A stretch of DNA of 64,000 bases, from positions 1-64,000 of the forward strand of contig JACPFM010000011.1 in NCBI GenBank assembly GCA_016182965.1, read 5' to 3'. How positions within the stretch are numbered: the stretch's first letter is position 1; the number at the start of each line of letters is the position of its first letter. The translations under genes were made by a program, and so were the position numbers. This document shows, piece after piece, positions 39,766-48,917 of the stretch. The notes beneath the pieces are model-generated. The model saw only the letters and a list, made by a program, of their open reading frames with translations. It had not been told where the DNA came from and made no database searches. Origin of the DNA: Deltaproteobacteria bacterium (GTDB lineage: Bacteria > Myxococcota_A > Polyangia > Polyangiales > JADJMO01).

Positions 39766-40584
39766 ATGCCCCGGCTCATCGCGCTCGATCTCGACGGTAC
39801 GCTGCTGCGGCACGACGGGACCATCCATCCCCGTGACGTCGACGCGATCCGCCGCGCGCGCGCCCGCGGCGTCTACGTGACGCTCGCCACGGGCAGGCTC
39901 GTCGGTGGCACCCTCGCGCACGCCCGCACGCTCGAGCTCGACGGCGCGATGATCTGCGGCGACGGGGCGACCCTCGCGAGCGCGATCACCGGCGAGGTGA
40001 TCGACGCCCGCACCGTCGACGCGACCACCGCCGAGGGCCTGGTCGGCACGCTCCGCGAGCACGGGCTCGTGCCGTTCGTCTTCTCGCACGGCGAGATCCA
40101 CGCCGATGAGTCCGCCCGCGAGTACGACGGCTGGGTCCGCATCTGGAGCGAGCACATCCACTACCACGCGGAGCTGATCGGCACCGACGCCTGGCGCGGC
40201 GAGGCGACGGTGGCGATGACCCTCGGCATCGGCGCGTTCGAGGCGGTGCTCACCGCGCACGTCGAGCTCGATCGCCGCTGGGGCGCGCACGTCCTCAACA
40301 CGCGCTTCGGCTTCGGCGAGCGGCACATGATCCGCTCCTTCCGGCCCGAGTGCAGCAAGGGCTGGGCGCTCGCGCGGCTCGCCGAGCGCGTGAGCATCGC
40401 GCGCGAGGACTGCGCCGCCGTCGGCGACTGGTACAACGACGTCTCCATGTTCGAGTGGGCGGGCCGCTCGTTCGTGATGGACGGCGCGCCCGACGACGTG
40501 CGCGGCGCCGCGACCGACCGGCTGACCTCGCGCGCCGGCGAGGGCGGCGGCGTCGCCGAGGCGATCGACGCCTTGCTGCGCTGA
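39766..40584 (+). CDS. Cof-type HAD-IIB phosphatase
   Basis: A 272-residue haloacid dehalogenase-family hydrolase. Motif I LDLDGTLL (7-14) holds the nucleophilic Asp, motif II is VTLATGR, Lys of motif III is in CSKGWAL, and motif IV reads GDWYNDVSMFEWAG. The cap between them is type IIB. These enzymes dephosphorylate sugar phosphates or cofactors such as HMP-PP; the substrate cannot be told. It is convergent with the EamA transporter gene, 12 bp apart. Confidence 0.93.
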   Translation: MPRLIALDLDGTLLRHDGTIHPRDVDAIRRARARGVYVTLATGRLVGGTLAHARTLELDGAMICGDGATLASAITGEVIDARTVDATTAEGLVGTLREHGLVPFVFSHGEIHADESAREYDGWVRIWSEHIHYHAELIGTDAWRGEATVAMTLGIGAFEAVLTAHVELDRRWGAHVLNTRFGFGERHMIRSFRPECSKGWALARLAERVSIAREDCAAVGDWYNDVSMFEWAGRSFVMDGAPDDVRGAATDRLTSRAGEGGGVAEAIDALLR

Positions 40585-40596
40585 CCTGCGCTGACG

Positions 40597-41493
40597 TCAG
40601 CGGAGCGACAGCGCCGCGATGCCCGCGACGGCCGTGAGCACGCCGATCGCCGCGCGCGCGGTCATGCGCTCCTGCCCGAGCAGGTGCGCGATCGGCAGCG
40701 CGAACACCGGGCTCGTCGCGAGGAGCGTGGCGGCGACGCCCGTCGAACGCGCGTGGAGCAGCGCCGTCTGCGCCAGCCAGATGCCGCAGTAGGTGCCGAT
40801 CATCGCCGCGACCGAGATGCGCACGGCGGTGCGTCGGACCAGGAGCGCCCTCGTCCACGCCGCGGCGTCGCGCGTGATCAGCGCGAGGGCGAGCACGCCG
40901 ACGAGCCCCACGAGGATTCGACCCGACGCGGCCGCCAACGGGTCGATCCCGACCTGCATCGCGCGCCGCGAGAGCAGGCTCCCCGACGCCTGCCCGATCC
41001 CGGCGACGAGCCCGAGCGCGACGCCGCGCGCGAGGCCGCGCTCGCCCCCCTTCGACGGCCGCAGGACCACCAGCGCGATGCCCGCGAACACCAGGGCCAT
41101 TCCGACGAGGGCGCGCGCGTCGAGCCGCTCGCCGAGCCAGAAGAACCCGCCGAGCGCGGCGAACACCGGCGCCGACGACAACAGCAGGATCGCGCGCGGC
41201 ACGCCGAGCGCGAGGATCGCGCCGAAGTAGGCGGTGTCGCCGATGGTCAGGCCGACGATCGCGCTCGCCGCAAGCAGCCACAGCGCGTGCGCGGGCGCGC
41301 CGCTCGGCACCACGTGCCCGCTGCGCACGAACGCCGTGGCGCCGAGCGCCGCACCGGCGACGACCAGCTTCCCGAGGTTCATCGCGCCGGCGGGGACGCC
41401 GTCGCGACCGATGCGGGCGAAGAGGAGCGATCCGATCGCCCACAGGACGGCCGCCGACACCGCCGCGAGCTCGCCGACCGGGAGGGCGCTCAC
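40597..41493 (-). CDS. EamA/DMT-family transporter
   Basis: A 298-residue membrane protein with ten hydrophobic helices in two EamA repeats (about 5-138 and 152-295), typified by AAVSAAVLWAIGSLLF and APVFAALGGFFWLGERL in the first half and ATSPVFALPIAHLLGQERMT in the second. DMT transporters export metabolites or amino acids; the cargo is unknown. GTG 41493 overlaps the TGA of the exonuclease gene (41490-41493), so the two are translationally coupled. Confidence 0.9.
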   Translation of the reverse strand: MSALPVGELAAVSAAVLWAIGSLLFARIGRDGVPAGAMNLGKLVVAGAALGATAFVRSGHVVPSGAPAHALWLLAASAIVGLTIGDTAYFGAILALGVPRAILLLSSAPVFAALGGFFWLGERLDARALVGMALVFAGIALVVLRPSKGGERGLARGVALGLVAGIGQASGSLLSRRAMQVGIDPLAAASGRILVGLVGVLALALITRDAAAWTRALLVRRTAVRISVAAMIGTYCGIWLAQTALLHARSTGVAATLLATSPVFALPIAHLLGQERMTARAAIGVLTAVAGIAALSLR

Positions 41494-42245
41494 GGGCGCT
41501 CGAACGTCACGACGAGCGGCGCGTGATCGCTGGTGCCGATCTCGCGGCGCACCTCCGCCGCGCGCACGGATCTCGCCAGCGCCTCGCTCATCAGCACGAG
41601 GTCGATGCGCCAACCGATGTTGCGCTCGCGCATCTGCCGCCACGGCGGCCACCAGGTGAAGAGGTCGTCGTCGCCCGGGTGCAGCGCGCGCGTCACGTCG
41701 ACCAGCCCGTGGCCGATGGCGCGCGAGAGGAGCGCGCGCTCGTCGGCGCGCTGCCCGATGGCGCCGGCCTTCAGCTCCTTCGGGTGCACGTCGCGATCGG
41801 TGAGCGCGACGTTCAGATCGCCGCAGAGCACCAGCTGCTCGCCCGCCTCGGTGCGCCCGCGCGCCCACGCCTCGAGCTCGCGCAGGAACGCGACCTTCGC
41901 CGCGTAGTCCTTGCCGCCGTTGGGCACGTAGATCGACGCCCAGCGCACGCCGCCCGCGACCGCCTCGACGGTGCGGCACTCGTGATCGAAGGTGGGGTGG
42001 CCGAATTTCGGTGCCGCGGGGAACGTCGCCCGGCGCAAGTGCAGGCTGACGCCGGAGTACCCCTTCGGCCCGCCATGCCAGAACGACCAGTACTCCGACA
42101 GTGTGGTCAACGGGTCGGGGATCTGCGCCGGGGTGGCCTTGAGCTCCTGCAAACAGAGGACATCTGGCGCCTCGCGCGCGACCCACTCGACCAGCTGCGC
42201 GTGCCGCGCGCGGATCCCGTTCACGTTCCAGGTCGCGACCTTCAT
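41490..42245 (-). CDS. xth: exodeoxyribonuclease III
   Basis: A 251-residue exonuclease III / AP endonuclease. It begins MKVATWNVNGIRAR, the standard start, and shows LQELKA (metal-binding Glu), GDLNVALTDRDVH, RNIGWRIDLVL and the terminal catalytic TSDHAPLV. It nicks abasic sites and trims 3' ends in base-excision repair. Length is normal. ATG 42245 was chosen by the conserved N-terminus. The overlapping downstream transporter gene is functionally unrelated. Confidence 0.95.
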   Translation of the reverse strand: MKVATWNVNGIRARHAQLVEWVAREAPDVLCLQELKATPAQIPDPLTTLSEYWSFWHGGPKGYSGVSLHLRRATFPAAPKFGHPTFDHECRTVEAVAGGVRWASIYVPNGGKDYAAKVAFLRELEAWARGRTEAGEQLVLCGDLNVALTDRDVHPKELKAGAIGQRADERALLSRAIGHGLVDVTRALHPGDDDLFTWWPPWRQMRERNIGWRIDLVLMSEALARSVRAAEVRREIGTSDHAPLVVTFERP

Positions 42246-42334
42246 GCCCGAGGCAGAGCAGCTTAGCCGGATTCGATCCAGCACGACGGAACTGCGGGTG
42301 CCCGGTCTTCGGAACCGGTCTAAGGTGGCTGCCC

Positions 42335-43021
42335 ATGAGACTCCTCGGCTTTGCTTCGCTCTCGGTCGTGATGGTGCTCGTCGGCGCGTGCGGTGGCTCG
42401 GTGTCGCCGGAAGAAGGCGTGGGGCCGGCCGACGACGCGGCCGTGACCGACGACGCGTCTTCCGGCGGCGGCGGCGGCGGCGATGTCGGCGGTGGTGGCG
42501 GTGGATCGGTCGACGGATCGATCCCCGTCGACGACGCCGTGACGATCGAGGACGCGGGGAGCCCCGTCGTCGACGGCGGCGGCGGCAGCACCGGCACGAT
42601 CAAGTGCGGCTCCGCGACGTGCAGCGCCGCGACGCAGGACTGCTGCGCGACGACCTCGGGAACGAAGTGCGTGGCGAAGGGCACGTGCAGCGGCGGCGTG
42701 ACCATGTCGTGCTCCGATCCGTCGTCGTGCGCGCCGGGCGAGGTCTGTTGCGCCAGCGGCGGCATGGGCGGCGGCGGCGCGAAGTGCTCGGCGACCTGCA
42801 GCGGCGTCGTGCTCTGCAAGACCGACGCGGACTGCAAGGCGCCCGCGCGCTGCCGCGATGCGGTGGGCGGCTACAAGACCTGCCGCACGACCGGTGGCGG
42901 CGGCGGCTGGGACGGCGGCATGGGCGGCTGGGACGGCGGCATGGGCGGCTCTGACGGCGGCTGGGGCGGCTGGGACGGCGGCTGGGGCGGCTGGGACGGC
43001 GGCGGCGGCTGGGGCGGCTGA
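42335..43021 (+). CDS. Cys-rich lipoprotein with Gly/Trp-rich repeat tail
   Basis: A 228-residue lipoprotein (signal MRLLGFASLSVVMVLVGAC). It has an acidic Gly-rich linker, a disulfide-type domain with about 18 Cys (about 90-190, for example CSAATQDCCATTSGTKC) and a tail of tandem Gly-Trp-Asp-Gly-Gly units (about 190-228), encoded by repeating GGCTGGGACGGC-like DNA. The tail is opposite, in antisense, to a Pro-rich frame that extends a Cys-rich fragment on the other strand. Surface exposure is inferred; the function is unknown. Confidence 0.82.
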   Translation: MRLLGFASLSVVMVLVGACGGSVSPEEGVGPADDAAVTDDASSGGGGGGDVGGGGGGSVDGSIPVDDAVTIEDAGSPVVDGGGGSTGTIKCGSATCSAATQDCCATTSGTKCVAKGTCSGGVTMSCSDPSSCAPGEVCCASGGMGGGGAKCSATCSGVVLCKTDADCKAPARCRDAVGGYKTCRTTGGGGGWDGGMGGWDGGMGGSDGGWGGWDGGWGGWDGGGGWGG

Positions 43022-43430
43022 GCGAACGCGAACGCGGATGCGAACGCGGGGACGTCGCTGAAGAAGACGTCGTTGTCGCGGATGGGCTTCATCGGCAGGC
43101 CGACGTCGCACGTGAAGCCGGCGCCGCAGGTCGTCTCGCCGAAGTAGCAGACGTCCACGCAGTAGCCCCTCCGATTCGACGAGTAGACGCAGTTGCACTT
43201 TGCGGGCGCCTTCGCGTCGGCGTCGGTGCAGGGCGCGCCGGGGATCTTGGTGTAACTGACGACGGTCTTCACGCACAGACCTTCCTGGATCTGGCACCGG
43301 TTACCGACGGGGCAATCGTCGTCGGTGGTGCAGCCGCCGAAGCAGTAGCCGAGGCCCGAGGGCTGACCGTCCTCGGCGCGCCCCCACCCGAGCAGGTTGC
43401 ACTGTTCTTCGTCGCTCCGGCGGCGGGGGG
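42871..43430 (-). pseudogene. Cys-rich protein fragment, 5'-truncated
   Basis: Minus-strand 43022-43420 is strongly coding-like (very high third-position G+C) and encodes a disulfide-rich domain with about 15 Cys: QCNLLGWGRAEDGQPSGLGY, CTTDDDCPVGNRCQIQEGLC, NCVYSSNRRGYCVDVC, CGAGFTCDVGLPMKP. There is no signal peptide or credible start upstream; the frame just runs into Arg-rich non-coding-like sequence. Downstream it continues as Pro-rich antisense of the neighbouring lipoprotein tail until 42871. I read it as the remnant of a surface-protein gene that lost its 5' part, perhaps its native 3' end also. A real overlapping gene is less likely. Confidence 0.5.
42900..43021 (+). repeat. tandem GGCTGGGACGGC-type coding repeat
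   Basis: Five to six degenerate units of about 18-24 bp, each encoding GGWDGG(M/W) or GGSDGG. Such tracts can vary in copy number by slippage. Confidence 0.75.
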
Positions 43431-43535
43431 GAGCGCGACGTGTCGCCCCGCCCGACGCGCGGTCGAAGCGGGCGCGCGCACGCCTTGCGGCGCCCACTCG
43501 ACAACCGACCTGCTTCCGTTCGACATTTTCATCCG

Positions 43536-45494
43536 ATGCTCGCCCGCCTCCCCCTCGCCGCCCTCGTCGCCCTCGTCGCCCTCGTCGCGTGCTCGTCGTC
43601 CAAGGACGAGGCGCCGGCGAAACCTGCCTCCAATCGGCCGCCGATCGAGGCGCCGTTCTGGGGGCCGGACTGCGATCCCCTGGTGCCGGAGCACTGCGGG
43701 TTCCCGTTCCCGTCGAATCGATGGCTCGTCGACGACGCGGCCACCCCGACCAAGAAGCGGGTCGCGTTCAAGACGGGCGCGTTGCCCAAGCACAAGGGGC
43801 TCGACACCGATCCCGCCACCTGGGGCGACTTCGACGGCTTCTCGCCGACCGGTCACCTGATGACCCTCTTGCCGTACGCGACGACCAAGGGCCTGCCGTC
43901 GCAGGACGATATCGGCAAGTCGATCACCAAGGACTCGCCGACCATCGTGCTCGACGTCGCGCGCGGCGAGCTGGTGCCGCACTTCGCCGAGCTCGACGTC
44001 TCCGGCCGCGACAAGGAGGAGAACACGTTCCTCATCCGGCCGGTCGTGCGCCTTCGCGACGCGAGCCGGTACATCGTCGCCATCCGGCGGGTGGTCGATC
44101 CCGACGGCGCGCCGATCGCCCCCTCCCCGGCCTTCGCGGCGCTGCGCGACGGCAAGCCGTCGAGCGACCCTTCGATCGAGGCCTCCATCGGGGCGCGACG
44201 CCCGCTCTACGCCGAGATCTTCGCGGCCCTCGAGAAGGCGGGCATCCCCAAGACCGATCTGCAGATCGCCTGGGATTTCAGCACCGCCTCCCGCGACACC
44301 CTCACGCGCTCGCTCGTGCACATGCGCGACGACGCGCTGAAGACGGTCGGCGCGGACGGCCCGCCGTACGAGATCGTCGAGGTCACCGACAACCCCAACC
44401 CGTACGTCCGCAAGCGCATCAAGGCGAAGATGACGGTGCCGATGTACGTCGAGAAGGCCACGCCGCCCTCGAAGATGGTTCGCGGCGGGGACGGCCTCCC
44501 GAAGCAGAACGGCACGATGGACGTGGAGGTCCTCATCCACGTGCCGAACGCCGCGACCAAGCAGCCGTGCGCGCTCCTGCAGAACGGCCACGGCCTGCTC
44601 GGCCGCAAGACCGAGGGGCAGAACGGCTACCTCGCGAAGATGGCCGATCGCGGGTGCTTCGTCGCGTTCTCGGTCGATCTCATCGGCATGGCCGACGACG
44701 ATCAGGATGTGGTCAGCGAGCAGATCATCGGCGACATCGGCGGCTTCAAGACGTCGGTGGATCGGCAGCACCAGGGGCTCGTCAACGAGCTGCTCGCGAT
44801 GCGACTGATGAAGGGTCGCTTCGTGAACGAGCCGGCGATCCAGTTCGACGGCAAGAGCGCGATCGATCCGACGCGCGCCTATTGGCGCGGCGACAGCCAG
44901 GGCGGCATCTTCGGCGCCACCTACGTCGCGCTCTCGACCGACGTGACGCGCGGCGTCCTCGGCGAGCCCGGCGCGCCCTACAGCATGCTGTTGAACCGCA
45001 GCGTCGACTTCGCGCCGTTCTTCTTCCTCCTGAGCGGCGTCTACTCCGACGCCTACGATCTGCAGCTCGCCCTCGGCCTCGTGCAGATGCTCTGGGATCG
45101 CACCGAGCCCGGCGGGTACGTCCGCACGATCAACGAGGAGCCGCTGCCCGGCACGCCCAAGCACGAGGTGCTGCTGCACATCGCCTACGGCGATCACCAG
45201 GTCACCCCGCTCGGCGCGCACTACATCGCCCGCGCGGTCGGCGCGAAGAACGTCGTCCCGTTCCTCCGCGAGGTGTGGGGCGTGCCCGCGCAGACGCCGC
45301 CGTTCAGCGGCTCGGCGATGGTGGAGTTCGACTTCGGCACGCCGGAGGCGCCGAAGGAGAACGTCCCGAACGACCAGGGCGAGGATCCGCACGATCTGGT
45401 GCGCGAGCTCGAGGTGGCGATGGATCAGGAGGCGAAGTTCCTGAAGGAAGGCGTCGTCGCGCACTTCTGCGACGGTAAGTGCGATCCGAAGTAG
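43536..45494 (+). CDS. alpha/beta-hydrolase-like lipoprotein
   Basis: A 652-residue lipoprotein (MLARLPLAALVALVALVAC). The C-terminal half shows an alpha/beta-hydrolase layout: QNGHGLLG as the oxyanion region, and GDSQGGIFGAT (about residue 452) as the nucleophile elbow with Ser; a late HQVTP His is a candidate for the triad. The N-terminal 250 residues contain CDPLVPEHCGFPFPSNRWL, a pattern of uncharacterised myxobacterial lipoproteins. Likely an envelope esterase or peptidase; the substrate is unknown. Confidence 0.8.
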   Translation: MLARLPLAALVALVALVACSSSKDEAPAKPASNRPPIEAPFWGPDCDPLVPEHCGFPFPSNRWLVDDAATPTKKRVAFKTGALPKHKGLDTDPATWGDFDGFSPTGHLMTLLPYATTKGLPSQDDIGKSITKDSPTIVLDVARGELVPHFAELDVSGRDKEENTFLIRPVVRLRDASRYIVAIRRVVDPDGAPIAPSPAFAALRDGKPSSDPSIEASIGARRPLYAEIFAALEKAGIPKTDLQIAWDFSTASRDTLTRSLVHMRDDALKTVGADGPPYEIVEVTDNPNPYVRKRIKAKMTVPMYVEKATPPSKMVRGGDGLPKQNGTMDVEVLIHVPNAATKQPCALLQNGHGLLGRKTEGQNGYLAKMADRGCFVAFSVDLIGMADDDQDVVSEQIIGDIGGFKTSVDRQHQGLVNELLAMRLMKGRFVNEPAIQFDGKSAIDPTRAYWRGDSQGGIFGATYVALSTDVTRGVLGEPGAPYSMLLNRSVDFAPFFFLLSGVYSDAYDLQLALGLVQMLWDRTEPGGYVRTINEEPLPGTPKHEVLLHIAYGDHQVTPLGAHYIARAVGAKNVVPFLREVWGVPAQTPPFSGSAMVEFDFGTPEAPKENVPNDQGEDPHDLVRELEVAMDQEAKFLKEGVVAHFCDGKCDPK

Positions 45495-45610
45495 CGAGAC
45501 GGGCGAGCCTCCGCCGCGAGCACCAGCCGACTCTCGACCGCGCCGAGTCGCCCGCCCGTCGACGGCCTTGGAGCAAGGTCTACGGGGCCACGCGCCTCGT
45601 CGAGCGGCGG

Positions 45611-46621
45611 ATGACGCGTCGAGCCCGACGCCCGCGCAAATGGCGCACCACAAAAACGTCGTGGTCGCATCCCACAGTCGACGTGCGACGGCTCACCTGC
45701 ACTCACTGTGGGGCACGGCTCGACGGCGGAGCGAACGTAGCGAGCTGTCGCCGCTGCGGCGCCCTGCTCCGGCCGCCCGATCCCCCGATCGTGCTCGCCC
45801 GGCGGTTCCGGCTCGAGCGCACGATCGGCGTCGGCTCGATGGGGGTCGTCCACCTCGCGCACGACCTCCGGCGCGGCCAGGCGGTGGCGCTCAAGCAGGT
45901 CGCGCCCGAGCACGCCGCCGATCCCGACGCGCGTCATCGCTTCGCGCGCGAGGCCGCCGCGCTCGCCGCCGTGCGTCACGAGAACGTGGTGCGCGTCGTC
46001 GGCGTCGGCGAGGACGAGAGCGGCGCGAGCTTCGTCGCGATGCATTATGTCGCGGGACCGTCGCTCGAGGACGTCATCGTCACGTCGGCCAACCGCGGCG
46101 AGTGGATCGCGGTGCCGCGGGCGCTGACGATCGTGCGGGCGATCGCCGCGGGGCTCACCGCGGTCCACGCCGCCGGTTTCGTGCACCGCGACGTCAAGCC
46201 GAGCAACGTGCTCATCGAACAAGGCACCGGCCGCCCGGTGCTGCTCGATTTCGGCCTCGCCCGGACGCCGGCCCGCGCCAGCGCCAAGAGCCTCGGGGCC
46301 GGGACGCCCTGGTACATGGCCCCCGAGCAGCTCGACGACGAGGACTCGAACGATCTCGAGATCTCGACGCGGACCGACGTCTACGCGCTCGGGTGCACGG
46401 CCTACGAGGCCCTGACCGCCAGCCCGCCGTTCACGTCGATCGATCTCGAGGAGCTCAAGGACCAGCACCTCCGGCGGGCTCCGCCGCTGCCCTCGTCCGT
46501 CCGTCCCGAACTGCGCCGGCTCGACGAGCCTTTGTGCCGAGCGCTGGCAAAGGCGCCCGGCGATCGATTCTCGACCCCGCTGGCGCTCGCCGAGGCGCTC
46601 GATCGTGCCTGGGCGTGTTAA
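45611..46621 (+). CDS. Ser/Thr protein kinase with N-terminal zinc ribbon
   Basis: A protein kinase of about 310-336 residues. A CxxC...CxxC zinc ribbon (CTHCGARL ... CRRCGAL) precedes the kinase domain with GVGSMGVVHLA, ALKQV, HRDVKPSNVL, DFGLAR and APEQ. No membrane helix or sensor follows the kinase. The start is uncertain: ATG 45611 is used, but GTG 45683, just ahead of the zinc ribbon, fits family members better; neither has a strong ribosome site. It runs in the same direction as the small gene 15 bp downstream. Confidence 0.85.
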   Translation: MTRRARRPRKWRTTKTSWSHPTVDVRRLTCTHCGARLDGGANVASCRRCGALLRPPDPPIVLARRFRLERTIGVGSMGVVHLAHDLRRGQAVALKQVAPEHAADPDARHRFAREAAALAAVRHENVVRVVGVGEDESGASFVAMHYVAGPSLEDVIVTSANRGEWIAVPRALTIVRAIAAGLTAVHAAGFVHRDVKPSNVLIEQGTGRPVLLDFGLARTPARASAKSLGAGTPWYMAPEQLDDEDSNDLEISTRTDVYALGCTAYEALTASPPFTSIDLEELKDQHLRRAPPLPSSVRPELRRLDEPLCRALAKAPGDRFSTPLALAEALDRAWAC

Positions 46622-46636
46622 CCTCCCCGGACCGCC

Positions 46637-47059
46637 ATGCAGAAGGAAGAGCTCGTCACCGCCATGAAGCGGATCGTCGCCTTGACTCGTGAACAGAAGT
46701 GGGACGAGGCATACGCCCGCTATCACGAGCTCGTCGCGCGGCCCGATTTCACCGAGCTGAAGGCGGAGGACCAGCGCAAGGTCCTCGAGATGATGGTCCT
46801 GCAGAACACCAAGCAGCTGCCGAACAAGCTCTCGCAGATCATCCTCGACGCCCACCGCGCCGCTCTCCCGGCGCTGACGGAGCTGGTGAGCGTGCACGGC
46901 GAGCCGTCCGATCACGAGCTGCTCGGCCTCGCGCACCAGCGCCTCGGTAACGAAGAGGCCGCCAGCAACATCTACAAGGCCGGCCTGGCCATCGAGCGGC
47001 AGCGGAACGCAGCGTCCGACCTCTGCGGCCGCTTGATGAATCGCATGGCCGCCCTCTAA
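46637..47059 (+). CDS. small helical protein of unknown function
   Basis: A 140-residue all-helical protein (MQKEELVTAMKRIVALTREQ) with TPR-like segments (WDEAYARYHELVARPDF; ELLGLAHQRLGNEEAASNIYKAGL). It follows the kinase by 15 bp and is probably co-transcribed with it and with the DUF2378 gene. No catalytic motif. Possibly a kinase partner; this rests on position only. Confidence 0.75.
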   Translation: MQKEELVTAMKRIVALTREQKWDEAYARYHELVARPDFTELKAEDQRKVLEMMVLQNTKQLPNKLSQIILDAHRAALPALTELVSVHGEPSDHELLGLAHQRLGNEEAASNIYKAGLAIERQRNAASDLCGRLMNRMAAL

Positions 47060-47089
47060 ACGGCTCGCGACCCTCCTCTCCGTCACTTC

Positions 47090-47665
47090 ATGCGTGATTT
47101 CGTCGATCCCCCCTGGGACGCGCCGCTCGACGTCGCGCTCGAGCTCAGGCGCATCCCCGAGAGCGGCAGGCAGAAGGGCATGTTCCTGCAGGCCTTGCAG
47201 GCCGAGGCCCAGCGCCGCGGCGCGACCCTCCCGAGCGCGCGCGAGCGGTACGTGCCGTTCCAGGGCTATCCGCTCCGTGAGCACGCGCAGCTGCTCGTCG
47301 AGGCGGCGCAGGCGTTCTACGCCGACGTGCCCTTGCGCATCGGTCTGCGGCGTCTCGGGCGCGGCGCGGTCTCCGCGCTGCTCGAGAGCACGGTCGGCAA
47401 GGTCGTCTGGTCGAGCGCGACCGATCCGCACGCGGCGCTCGAGGCGATGACCAAGGCCTACCAGATCTCGATGCCCGGCTGCGCCGCGTCGATCGAGTCT
47501 CGCTACGCGCGCTCGGCTGTGGTGCGGGTGTCGGGCATCCCGTTCTTCCTCGACTGCCACCACGTCGGCTGCTTCGAGGGCGCGATGCGCGCGATGGGCC
47601 TCGAAGGCAGCGTGCAGCTCCGCCTCGAGTCGTTCAGCAGCGGCGAGCTGCTCTGCGCCTGGTGA
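47090..47665 (+). CDS. DUF2378 family protein (myxobacterial TIGR02265 type)
   Basis: A 191-residue protein matching the myxobacterial paralogous family DUF2378: RERYVPFQGYPLREHAQLLVEA, LRIGLRRLGRGAVSALLESTVG and the conserved late segment GCFEGAMRAMGL. The family is expanded in fruiting myxobacteria and has no known biochemical role; the domain is heme-NO-binding-like in size only. It helps place the organism. It is convergent with the persulfide dioxygenase gene, 9 bp apart. Confidence 0.85.
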   Translation: MRDFVDPPWDAPLDVALELRRIPESGRQKGMFLQALQAEAQRRGATLPSARERYVPFQGYPLREHAQLLVEAAQAFYADVPLRIGLRRLGRGAVSALLESTVGKVVWSSATDPHAALEAMTKAYQISMPGCAASIESRYARSAVVRVSGIPFFLDCHHVGCFEGAMRAMGLEGSVQLRLESFSSGELLCAW

Positions 47666-47674
47666 GCGCCGCGT

Positions 47675-48727
47675 TCAGCTCGGGAACCCGAGCTGCCTCC
47701 AGCGGATCAAGCCTCCGGCGACGTTGGCGACGTCGGTGACGCCGGCCTTGCGCAGCAGCAGCGTCGCGAGCGCGGAGCGCTTGCCCGACTGGCAGATCGT
47801 GACGACGGGCTTGTCGCGCGGCACCTCTTCGGCGCGGGCGCGCAGCTCGTCGAGCGGGATGGCCTGCGCGTCGTGCAGTCGGCCGAGCTCCCCCTCGAGC
47901 TCGCTCGGCGAGCGCACGTCGACGATGTGCACCTCGTCGCGGTGACGGGCGACCCACTCGGCGTCGATCTCGAAGATGCCGCCGTAGCTCGGGGTCACCG
48001 GTCCCCAGGTGGCCGGCGCCGGGTAGCGCCCGTCGTCGGGCATGCCGGCGCGCAGGTTCGCCGGCACCGCGACGGCGATCTGCTTCGGGTGCGGGAGCCC
48101 CAGGTTCTCCATGTAGCCGACGAAGTCCTCCTCGCGCGCCTCGCCGCCGATGCGCGGGTTGAAGCGCTTCTCTTCGGCGACGGTGCTCACCGTGCGGCCT
48201 TCGTAGTCGTGAGCGGGGTAGAGGAAGAAGTTCTCGGGGAGGGTGAAGATCCGCTCTCGGATCGACCGCCACATGGCGTGCGCGTCGCCCTGCTGGAAGT
48301 CGGTGCGACCGCAGCCGCGAATGAGCAGCGTGTCGCCGGTGAAGGCCATGCGCCGCGCCGACGAGACGTACGTCAGGCAGCCGCTGGTGTGCCCGGGCGT
48401 CGCGCGCGCCTCGAGCTCCTCGCCCCCGAACCGCACGACGTCGCCGTCGCGGAGCGCGCGATCGAGCGGGGAGATTCCGGTCGCGGCGCCGGCGACGATC
48501 GCCGCGCCCGTCGCCTGCTTCATCAGCCAGACGCCGGTGACGTGGTCGGCGTGACAGTGGGTGTCGAGCGCAGCGACGAGCTTCACGTCGAGCTCGCGCA
48601 CCAGCGCCAGATCGCGCTGGTGGCGTTCGTACACCGGATCGACGAGCACCGCCTCGCGCGTCGCCTCGTCGGCGAGCAGATAGGTGTACGTGCTCGAGAC
48701 CGCGTCGTAGAGCTGGCGGAAGATCAC
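47675..48727 (-). CDS. persulfide dioxygenase (ETHE1-like) fused to rhodanese
   Basis: A 350-residue fusion. Residues 1-235 are an MBL-fold persulfide dioxygenase: metal ligands in THCHADH (56-62), ATPGHTSG, FTGDTLLIRGCGRTDF and YPAHDYEGRT, all hallmarks of ETHE1/PDO enzymes that oxidise glutathione persulfide to sulfite. Residues 255-350 are a rhodanese with active-site Cys312 in CQSGKRS. A fused rhodanese would supply or accept persulfide sulfur, so the pair handles sulfide detoxification. It is the first gene of a run of thiol-redox genes on this strand. Confidence 0.93.
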   Translation of the reverse strand: MIFRQLYDAVSSTYTYLLADEATREAVLVDPVYERHQRDLALVRELDVKLVAALDTHCHADHVTGVWLMKQATGAAIVAGAATGISPLDRALRDGDVVRFGGEELEARATPGHTSGCLTYVSSARRMAFTGDTLLIRGCGRTDFQQGDAHAMWRSIRERIFTLPENFFLYPAHDYEGRTVSTVAEEKRFNPRIGGEAREEDFVGYMENLGLPHPKQIAVAVPANLRAGMPDDGRYPAPATWGPVTPSYGGIFEIDAEWVARHRDEVHIVDVRSPSELEGELGRLHDAQAIPLDELRARAEEVPRDKPVVTICQSGKRSALATLLLRKAGVTDVANVAGGLIRWRQLGFPS

Positions 48728-48783
48728 GCCCCGCAGGGTAACACGCGCGATCGTTCGAGACGCGTGCGCGAGCGGGCTGAAAT

Positions 48784-48878
48784 CAGCGGTCGCGATTCCG
48801 CGACACCGCCTGCCTGTCGCTGTGTCGGGTTGGTCGTCAGTCGTCAGTCGTCAGTCATCAGCCCAGCCGAAGGGAGGA
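48784..48878 (+). repeat. dispersed element copy B with about four heptamers
   Basis: Left flank 48784-48840 matches 29184-29240 at 47 of 57; heptamers CAGTCGT, the last as CAGTCAT, run to 48858; right flank CAGCCCAGCCGAAGGGAGGA (48859-48878) matches copy A at 18 of 20. Array length differs (about four versus nine units), so copy number has changed while the flanks stayed. Confidence 0.88.
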
Positions 48879-48917
48879 GGGGAGAGCTCTCGTACTCGCC
48901 GAACGACTGGTGACTGA

